Assembly: GCF_003633755.1 (NCBI RefSeq) | Contig: NZ_RBIL01000001.1 | Location: 2,031,426 to 2,095,425 of the forward strand | Direction: 5' to 3' | DNA length: 64,000 bases | DNA from: Solirubrobacter pauli | Lineage (GTDB): Bacteria > Actinomycetota > Thermoleophilia > Solirubrobacterales > Solirubrobacteraceae | Shown here: positions 58,761 through 64,000 of the stretch, piece after piece | How the letters are laid out: each line of letters opens with the position of its first letter | Numbering within the stretch: position 1 is the first letter of the stretch | The notes under the pieces: model-generated | Told to the model about the DNA's origin: nothing | The model's input: only the letters and a program-made list of their open reading frames with translations | The model's database searches: none | Translations under genes and position numbers: made by a program

Positions 58761-59623
58761 GACAGGTCCAGCTCCGGCAGCCGCACTCCGTACGGCTGCG
58801 GCTCGAAGTCCTCGACGGCCGCCGCGATCGCCTCCGCCGTCCAGCCACCGTCGCGCAGCTCGAACGCCGCCTCCGCCGGATGCGAGTACAGCGACAGCCG
58901 GTCGCCACCGATGCCGAGTGCCTGGCCCGTGATCCCCGCGGCCGCGTCCGAAGCGAGGTACACGACCAGCGGCGCGCAGTCCTCCGCGCTCCCCAACGCG
59001 TGCTCGCGCCGCACCTCCGGCGGGAACGCGTCCCGGCCGACGAGCGGCGCGTAGATCGGGATCGTCTCCGTCATCTTCGTCCACGCGGTCGGCACGACCG
59101 CGTTCACGGTCACCTGCGCCCGGGCGAGCTCCAGCGCCCACGTGCGCGCGAACGCGACGATGCCCGCCTTGGCCGCCGCGTAGTTCGTCTGGCCGAAGTT
59201 GCCGTACTGCCCCGCCGGCGAGCCGACGACGATGATCCGCCCACCCTCGCCCTGCTCGCGCAGCCGCACGGCCGCGGCCCGCGCGCACGTGAACGTCCCG
59301 CGCAGGTGGGTCTCCACGACGAGGTCGAAGTCCTCGTCGGTCATCTTCCACAGCACCTTGTCGCGCAGCACGCCGGCGTTGGTCACCATCACGTCGAGCC
59401 GACCGTACGCCTCCACCGCGGTGTCGACCAGCGCCTGCGCGGTCGCGCTGGAGCCGACCGCCCCGGGCGCGGCCACGCCGCCGATGGCCGCCGCGACCGC
59501 CTCCGCCCCCTCGAGGTCGTTGACGACGACGGACGCGCCCGCCGCGGCCAGCGCCTCCGCGTACGCCCGGCCGAGCCCGCGCCCGGCGCCCGTCACGACC
59601 GCGACCTTCCCGTCGAGCCTCAT
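58757..59623 (-). CDS. Short-chain dehydrogenase (3-hydroxyacyl-CoA dehydrogenase-type)
   Basis: 288 residues. NAD-binding TGAGRGLG (11-18), NAG at 82-84, catalytic S135, Y148 and K152 in SPAGQYGNFGQTNYAAAK. The insert pattern near 88-106 (LRDKVLWKMTDEDFDLVVETHLRG) is typical of the dehydrogenase domain of peroxisomal multifunctional enzyme type 2 and bacterial 3-hydroxyacyl-CoA dehydrogenases. It would oxidise a 3-hydroxyacyl-CoA made by the adjacent MaoC hydratase. Coupled by ATGA to the upstream MaoC gene and by GTGA to the amidohydrolase gene. Confidence 0.93.
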   Translation of the reverse strand: MRLDGKVAVVTGAGRGLGRAYAEALAAAGASVVVNDLEGAEAVAAAIGGVAAPGAVGSSATAQALVDTAVEAYGRLDVMVTNAGVLRDKVLWKMTDEDFDLVVETHLRGTFTCARAAAVRLREQGEGGRIIVVGSPAGQYGNFGQTNYAAAKAGIVAFARTWALELARAQVTVNAVVPTAWTKMTETIPIYAPLVGRDAFPPEVRREHALGSAEDCAPLVVYLASDAAAGITGQALGIGGDRLSLYSHPAEAAFELRDGGWTAEAIAAAVEDFEPQPYGVRLPELDLS

Positions 59624-60060
59624 GCGTAGTACCGGAACAGGCAGTCGGCGACCAGCGCCGGCCGCTCCTGCCCGTCGACTTCGATCTCCAGCGTCACCTT
59701 CACCTGCATGCCTCCCTTGATCTCGGTCACCTCGGCCACCTCCGCCGTGCCGCGGAAGCGCTCACCGACCGGCAGCGGCGCCGGGAAGCGCAGCCGGTCC
59801 ATCCCGTAGTTGACGCCGGTCGCGTCCTCGACGGCGAGCAGCTGCTGCGAGATCGGCGCGAGCAGCGCCACCCCGAGGTAGCCGTGCGCGATCGTCCGAC
59901 CGAACGGCGACGCCTTCGCCCGCTCCGGGTCGACGTGGATGTAGTTGTGGTCCTCGGTCACGTCGGCGAACGCGTTCACGCGCTCCTGCGTCATCTCGCG
60001 CCACTGCGTCGGACCGAGCCGCTGCCCGGCCAGGCCGGGCAGCTCGTGCAGCGTCGGCAT
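59620..60060 (-). CDS. MaoC-type enoyl-CoA hydratase
   Basis: 146 residues, hot-dog fold. The hydratase-2 motif is intact: FADVTEDHNYIHVDPERAKASPFGRTIAHGYLG (Asp and His catalytic pair). It hydrates 2-enoyl-CoA to the (R)-3-hydroxyacyl-CoA. ATG overlaps the upstream substrate-binding protein stop by one base. Together with the SDR it makes a two-step beta-oxidation pair, but an acyl-CoA dehydrogenase and a thiolase are not in the window. Confidence 0.94.
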   Translation of the reverse strand: MPTLHELPGLAGQRLGPTQWREMTQERVNAFADVTEDHNYIHVDPERAKASPFGRTIAHGYLGVALLAPISQQLLAVEDATGVNYGMDRLRFPAPLPVGERFRGTAEVAEVTEIKGGMQVKVTLEIEVDGQERPALVADCLFRYYA

Positions 60061-61325
60061 CAGCGCTTGAAGCTCTCGGCGTCGGCGGCCTGCGACGGCT
60101 CCCCCAGCGCCTCCAGCCCGCCCGGCGCGTCCTTGCTCACCTTCGCGATGTAGACGAGGTTGCCCGGAGGCGACGCGGGATCGCTGAAGTCCAGCGTGCC
60201 GGCGACCACGCCGCCGGTGTCGAGCGCCGTCAGCGAGTGCAGCGCGTCGAGCACGCCCTTGCGCGTGAGGTCCTTGTCCTCGCACGCCTTCGTGAGCGCC
60301 GCGTCGGCGATCTGCGCGCCCGCGTAGGCGTACAGGGAGCCGTTCGAGGACGGCGTGCCCTCCGGGTACTTGGCCTGGTACGCGGACAGGAACTTCTGCA
60401 CCCCCTCGCTCTGCACGCTCAGCGGTGCCATCGAGGAGACGACGTGATAGTTCGCGGCCAGCGCGTCGGCGGCCGGCGTCGTCAGCAGCTGTGGGGTCCA
60501 CCCCGGGCCGTTGGCGACGATCGGCACGTCGAGCTTCTGCGACGCGGCCAGGCCGGCGAGCGAGGCCGCCTGCGGCGGCGCCGCGCTGAACAGGATCGCC
60601 TTCACCCCGGCCTTCTTGAACGCCGCGACCTGCCCGGTCATGTCCTGGTCGGCGGGCGTGATCTTCTGCTTGACGAGCTTGAGGCCGTGCTTCTCGGCCG
60701 CGAACTCCGACCCCTTGAGCGCGTTCTCGCCGTAGTCGCCCTCGAAGTACAGGTGCCCGACCGTGTCGCCCGACTTGAGCCCCTTCTGCGTGAGCAGGAA
60801 GTCGACCGCGTTGATGGCCTCGATGTCGTACGTCGTGCCGGCGATCGCGACGTTCTCGCTCGGGAGGATGTCCGACGTCCAGCCCGCGAAGTTCAGGAAC
60901 ATGCTCTCCTGCTGCACGTTCGGCAGCAGCGCGCTCACGATCGACGAGCCGAGCACGAGCCCGAGGCCGACGACGTCGCCGGACATCTGCTGGTAGGCGG
61001 CCACCGCCTTCTGCGGGTCGTAGCCCGTGTCCTGCACCGAGACCTTGATCTGCCGGCCGCAGATCCCGCCCGCCTTGTTCTTGGCGTCCCAGTAGAGGTT
61101 CGCGCCCTCCATCATCGCCTTGCCGTTGGGCGCGAAGACGCCGCTCAGGTCGGGCAGGTAGCCGAGCGTGATCGCGTCGGCGGTCGTCCCCGGACCGGTC
61201 TTGACCGCCGCCTCGCCGCCGCCCGCCGGCTCACCGCCGGCGTTCTCCTCCGCACCGCCCTTGCCGCACGCCGCCACCGTCACCGCGAGCGCGAGCACCG
61301 TCGCGATCGAACCGACACGCCTCAT
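60060..61325 (-). CDS. Branched-chain amino acid-type ABC transporter substrate-binding lipoprotein
   Basis: 421 residues. A lipoprotein signal peptide with the lipobox LAVTVAAC and lipidated C20 followed by a low-complexity Gly/Glu linker. The periplasmic-binding type I fold shows AITLGYLPDLSGVFAPNGKAMMEGANLYWDAKNKAGGICGRQI, then VGLGLVLGSSIVSALLPNVQQE and KKAGVKAILFSAAPPQAASLAGLAA. It catches the substrate outside the membrane and hands it to the LivH/LivM permeases. Given the catabolic genes downstream, the ligand is probably a carboxylic acid rather than an amino acid. Confidence 0.93.
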   Translation of the reverse strand: MRRVGSIATVLALAVTVAACGKGGAEENAGGEPAGGGEAAVKTGPGTTADAITLGYLPDLSGVFAPNGKAMMEGANLYWDAKNKAGGICGRQIKVSVQDTGYDPQKAVAAYQQMSGDVVGLGLVLGSSIVSALLPNVQQESMFLNFAGWTSDILPSENVAIAGTTYDIEAINAVDFLLTQKGLKSGDTVGHLYFEGDYGENALKGSEFAAEKHGLKLVKQKITPADQDMTGQVAAFKKAGVKAILFSAAPPQAASLAGLAASQKLDVPIVANGPGWTPQLLTTPAADALAANYHVVSSMAPLSVQSEGVQKFLSAYQAKYPEGTPSSNGSLYAYAGAQIADAALTKACEDKDLTRKGVLDALHSLTALDTGGVVAGTLDFSDPASPPGNLVYIAKVSKDAPGGLEALGEPSQAADAESFKR

Positions 61326-62329
61326 ACAACCCTCTCCTTTCGGTGGACGAGCCCGGCGAGCCCGTCACGGGCGAACAGCAGGACGACGACGATCGCCGCG
61401 CCGTACAACAGCCGGCTCAGCTCGGGGGCGCCGACGCCACCCGAGCCCGGCTCGGCGAGCAGCGGCAGCGAGCCGCTGTAGTGGTTGAGGATCAGCGGCA
61501 GCGCGGTCACGAACACCGCGCCGGCGGCCGCTCCGCCGACCGAGCCGGCGCCGCCGATCACGACCATCACCAGGAAGTCGATCGACAGCAGCAGCCCGAA
61601 CGACTCCGGCACGATGCGCCCGAACGCGAGCGCCATCAGCACCCCGCCCAGGCCCGCGTACATCGACGACACGGTGAACGCCGCGGCCTTGTAGCGGACG
61701 ACGTCGATGCCGTTGGTGGCGGCCGCCACCTCGCTGTCCCGCACGGTCGCGAGCGCGCGGCCGGGACGGGACCGGACCAGGTTGCGCCCGTACCAGAGCG
61801 CCGCGGCCACCAGCACGAGCCCCAGGTACCAGAGCTTCTCCAGCGGTCCGTAGGGGACGCCGAGCACGACCATGCCGTCGGCGCCGGTGAACTCGAAGCC
61901 GAAGACCGAGAACGGCGGCACGGCGATCCCGCGGTAGCCGCCCGTGATGCCGGTCGCGTTCTGGAGGATGTGCTGGCCGAGGAAGACGAGCCCGAGCGAC
62001 GCGAGCCCGAGGTAGATGCCACGGACGCGGCCCGCGATCGGGCTGAACAGCGCGCCCGCCAGGCCCGCGAGCAGCACCGCGGCGACCAGCGCCGCCACGG
62101 GCGGGATCTTGTCGGCGAGGTACGCGTAGCCGTAGGCGCCGATGGCGACGAAGAACGCGTGCGCGAGCGAGAGCTGGCCCGCGATCCCGACGAGGATCGT
62201 GAGCCCGATCGCCGCGATGACCGCCGCCATCGCGAACAGACCGGTCTGCAGCCAGAAGCTCTCGAACCAGATCGGCACCGCCGCCAGCAAGACGACGACC
62301 GCGACCGCGACGCCCACGCGCTTAGACAC
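61322..62329 (-). CDS. livM: LivM-type ABC permease
   Basis: 335 residues with about ten membrane segments. LivM pattern: AIGLTILVGIAGQLSLAHAFFVAIGAYGYAYLADKI, FEFTGADGMVVLGVPYGPLEKLWYLGLVLV, RPGRALATVRDSEVAAATNGIDVVRYKAAAFTVSSMYAGLGGVLMA, and VIGGAGSVGGAAAGAVFVT. It is one half of the membrane channel of the importer. Overlaps the substrate-binding gene by 4 bases and livH by 8. The gene symbol follows the family; the substrate is not proven. Confidence 0.93.
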   Translation of the reverse strand: MSKRVGVAVAVVVLLAAVPIWFESFWLQTGLFAMAAVIAAIGLTILVGIAGQLSLAHAFFVAIGAYGYAYLADKIPPVAALVAAVLLAGLAGALFSPIAGRVRGIYLGLASLGLVFLGQHILQNATGITGGYRGIAVPPFSVFGFEFTGADGMVVLGVPYGPLEKLWYLGLVLVAAALWYGRNLVRSRPGRALATVRDSEVAAATNGIDVVRYKAAAFTVSSMYAGLGGVLMALAFGRIVPESFGLLLSIDFLVMVVIGGAGSVGGAAAGAVFVTALPLILNHYSGSLPLLAEPGSGGVGAPELSRLLYGAAIVVVLLFARDGLAGLVHRKERVV

Positions 62330-63212
62330 GGGTCAGCTCCCGGGTGCCGAAGAGGCCGGACGGCCGGACCAGCAGCACGAGCAGCATGACCGCGAACGGC
62401 GCCACGCCGCCGAGCCCGCGCCCGAGGAACGACAGCTCCTCCTGGTAGCCCGCGGTGAGGACGGAGACGACCCCGATGATCAGCCCGCCGACGACGGCGC
62501 CGCCCGGCGAGTCGAACCCGCCGAGCACCACGGCGGGGATGCAAGCCAGCGCGAGCAGCCCGACGCCGCCGGTCACGCCCGCGGCCGGGAAGCTCGTCAG
62601 GAACAGCCCGCCGACGGCCGCGAGCCCGCCCGCCAGCGCCCACGCGGCCGCCGCGACGCGGTTGCGGCGGATGCCCATCAACGACGCGGTCTCCCCGTCC
62701 TCGGCCGCGGAGCGCATGGCGATCCCCCAGTCCGTGAACTTGAACGCCGCCCAGAACCCCGCGACCAGCACGGCGGCGACGCACCCGGCGACCACGCGCG
62801 ACGTGGCCACGCGGATGCCGAAGAGCTCGGTGACGTGGTTGCCCCACGGCGCGCCGACGCTCAGCACGTCGGTCCCGATCCGGCGCGACAGCTCGGTCGC
62901 GAGCAGGATGTCCACGCCCAGCGTGAGGATCGCCAGCGTGCCCAGGTCCGCGCGGCGGATCCGCCGGATCAGCACGACGTCGATCAGCACGGACGCGAAG
63001 GCCGCGGCGCAGACACCCGCGAGCACCGCCGGCCAGAACCCGATCGACGCGTGCAGCCGCGCGATGACGTACGCCCCGAGCAGCAGCACGGAGCCCTGCG
63101 CGAAGTTGATCACGTGCGTGGCCTTGAAGACCGTCACGAAGCCGAGCGCCACGAGCGAGTAGATCGCGCCCAGGAACAACCCGCCGACCAGCAGCGTCAC
63201 GAACTGGTTCAC
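62322..63212 (-). CDS. livH: LivH-type ABC permease
   Basis: 296 residues from a GTG at 63212, fixed by the GTGA overlap with the ATPase gene. LivH features: FVTLLVGGLFLGAIYSLVALGFVTVFKATHVINFAQGSVLLLGAYV (helix pair), RSAAEDGETASLMGIRRNRV, and PAVVLGGFDSPGGAVVGGLIIG. About eight membrane helices. Pairs with LivM to form the channel. Confidence 0.93.
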   Translation of the reverse strand: MNQFVTLLVGGLFLGAIYSLVALGFVTVFKATHVINFAQGSVLLLGAYVIARLHASIGFWPAVLAGVCAAAFASVLIDVVLIRRIRRADLGTLAILTLGVDILLATELSRRIGTDVLSVGAPWGNHVTELFGIRVATSRVVAGCVAAVLVAGFWAAFKFTDWGIAMRSAAEDGETASLMGIRRNRVAAAAWALAGGLAAVGGLFLTSFPAAGVTGGVGLLALACIPAVVLGGFDSPGGAVVGGLIIGVVSVLTAGYQEELSFLGRGLGGVAPFAVMLLVLLVRPSGLFGTRELTRV

Positions 63213-63982
63213 GTCGCGCCTCCCAGGTACGCGCGCAGCACCTCCGGGTCGCGCTGCACCTCGGCCGGCGTGCCGTCCGCGATCCGCTTGCCGAAGTCGA
63301 GCACGGTCACGCGGTCGGCCATCCCCATCACGAACGACATGTCGTGCTCCACCAGCAGCACGGAGATGCCGAGCTCGGCCCGGGCCTGCGCGATCGCGCG
63401 CGCCATCGCCGCCGACTCGTCGCGGACCATCCCGGCCACCGGCTCGTCGAGCAGCAGCAGCTCGGGCTCGGCGCACAGCGCCCGCGCCAGCTCGACCCGC
63501 TTGCGCGTCCCGTACGACAGCGTGCCGACGGGACGCGCGAGGTCGTCGAGGCCGATCAGCGCCGCGATCTCGCGCACCCGCCGCTCGTGCTCGGCACGTT
63601 CCCGCCGCGCGCTCGGCAGCCGCAGCCCGTCGCCCACGAACCCCGCGCGCATCCGCCGGTGGCGGGCGACCAGCAGGTTGTCCAGCACGGACACGCGCGC
63701 CGAGAGCGCGATGTTCTGGAAGGTGCGCGCGATGCCGAGCGCCGCGATCCGGTGCGGGCGGAGCCTGGTCAGCTCACGCCCGCCGTACCGGACGGACCCC
63801 TGGCTCGCGGCGTAGACCCCGGAGAGGACGTTGAGGCAGGTGGACTTGCCCGCGCCGTTGGGCCCGATCAACGCGTGCAGCGAGCCCGGCTCGACCGTGA
63901 AGGACACGTCGCTGAGCGCTGCGAGCCCGCCGAAGCGCACCCCCAGGCCCTCGACCACGAGCGGCTGCGCGTCGCTCTCCAC
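63209..63982 (-). CDS. livG: LivG-type ABC ATPase
   Basis: 257 residues from a GTG at 63982; the frame is still open to the window end, so the true start could lie beyond 64000. Walker A GPNGAGKST, Q-loop in FQNIALSARVSVLDNLL, ABC signature LSYGTRKRVELARALC (a variant of LSGGQ), Walker B LLLLDEP and the switch histidine EHDMSFV. Powers the importer. A LivF partner ATPase is not seen downstream and may lie upstream outside the window. Confidence 0.9.
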   Translation of the reverse strand: MESDAQPLVVEGLGVRFGGLAALSDVSFTVEPGSLHALIGPNGAGKSTCLNVLSGVYAASQGSVRYGGRELTRLRPHRIAALGIARTFQNIALSARVSVLDNLLVARHRRMRAGFVGDGLRLPSARRERAEHERRVREIAALIGLDDLARPVGTLSYGTRKRVELARALCAEPELLLLDEPVAGMVRDESAAMARAIAQARAELGISVLLVEHDMSFVMGMADRVTVLDFGKRIADGTPAEVQRDPEVLRAYLGGAT

Positions 63983-64000
63983 CGGCTGCGCCGTGCCGGC

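Overview
The window is GC-rich chromosomal DNA from an actinobacterium. The best guess is the order Solirubrobacterales (Solirubrobacter-like), because five secreted proteins share a C-terminal module ending in TLTFTLSTT-x-P, and because of the GC-rich codon use, frequent GTG/TTG starts and abundant secreted RTX-like and MMPL proteins. This taxonomic call is inference from protein style; no rRNA gene is present. I see no insertion sequence, prophage, CRISPR array or replication origin. Coding density is very high: no gene-free stretch exceeds 300 bases, and many neighbours overlap by the 4-base ATGA/GTGA coupling.

Region by region: 1-8.4 kb (minus strand) holds a quinone oxidoreductase start, an enolase-superfamily sugar-acid dehydratase, a secreted M14 carboxypeptidase, a secreted amidase with two complete tandem catalytic domains, and an AAA ATPase. 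8.4-13.8 kb is small housekeeping and regulation: DUF1707 protein, MBL-fold hydrolase, TIGR01777-type epimerase, AraC-like regulator, PPOX-fold protein, then a divergent Gfo/Idh/MocA oxidoreductase and ThuA pair. 13.8-17.3 kb couples a PAS-GGDEF-EAL protein to an ammonium transporter. 17.4-25.1 kb carries an RTX-like secreted protein, an MMPL exporter with a NarL-type two-component system, and an ECF sigma factor with a membrane partner. 25.2-34.9 kb holds a 1236-residue secreted carbohydrate-processing protein, a second MMPL exporter, and an unusual sigma factor fused to a zinc-finger anti-sigma-like segment, a membrane anchor and an SH3-like tail, preceded by two small secreted proteins and a tandem HD-GYP protein. 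35-41.3 kb contains gltX, valS, an SLC13-type permease and a TetR regulator. 41.3-49.8 kb is mixed: secreted DUF1080 protein, TetR, esterase, muconolactone-isomerase-like protein, crotonase, a decayed PIN toxin, an F420-type reductase with MarR, tRNA-Asp, an RTX-like protein and a 21-residue membrane micro-ORF. 49.9-55.9 kb has a third MMPL exporter, a phosphofructokinase with pyrophosphate-type residues, an MFS permease, 4-hydroxybenzoate 3-monooxygenase, and a divergent membrane protein/TetR pair with a perfect 16-base palindrome between them. 56.5-64 kb is one translationally coupled minus-strand operon: a Liv-type ABC importer followed by MaoC hydratase, SDR, amidohydrolase and acyl-CoA synthetase.

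Themes: extracellular breakdown of peptides, amides, esters and oxidised sugars (the five tailed enzymes, ThuA, Gfo/Idh/MocA); aromatic or carboxylic acid catabolism (pobA, muconolactone-isomerase-like protein, the 56-64 kb operon); and envelope sensing (two sigma systems, a two-component system, three MMPL exporters). The strongest candidates for something undescribed are the shared WxL-like C-terminal module and the sigma/anti-sigma/SH3 fusion operon.
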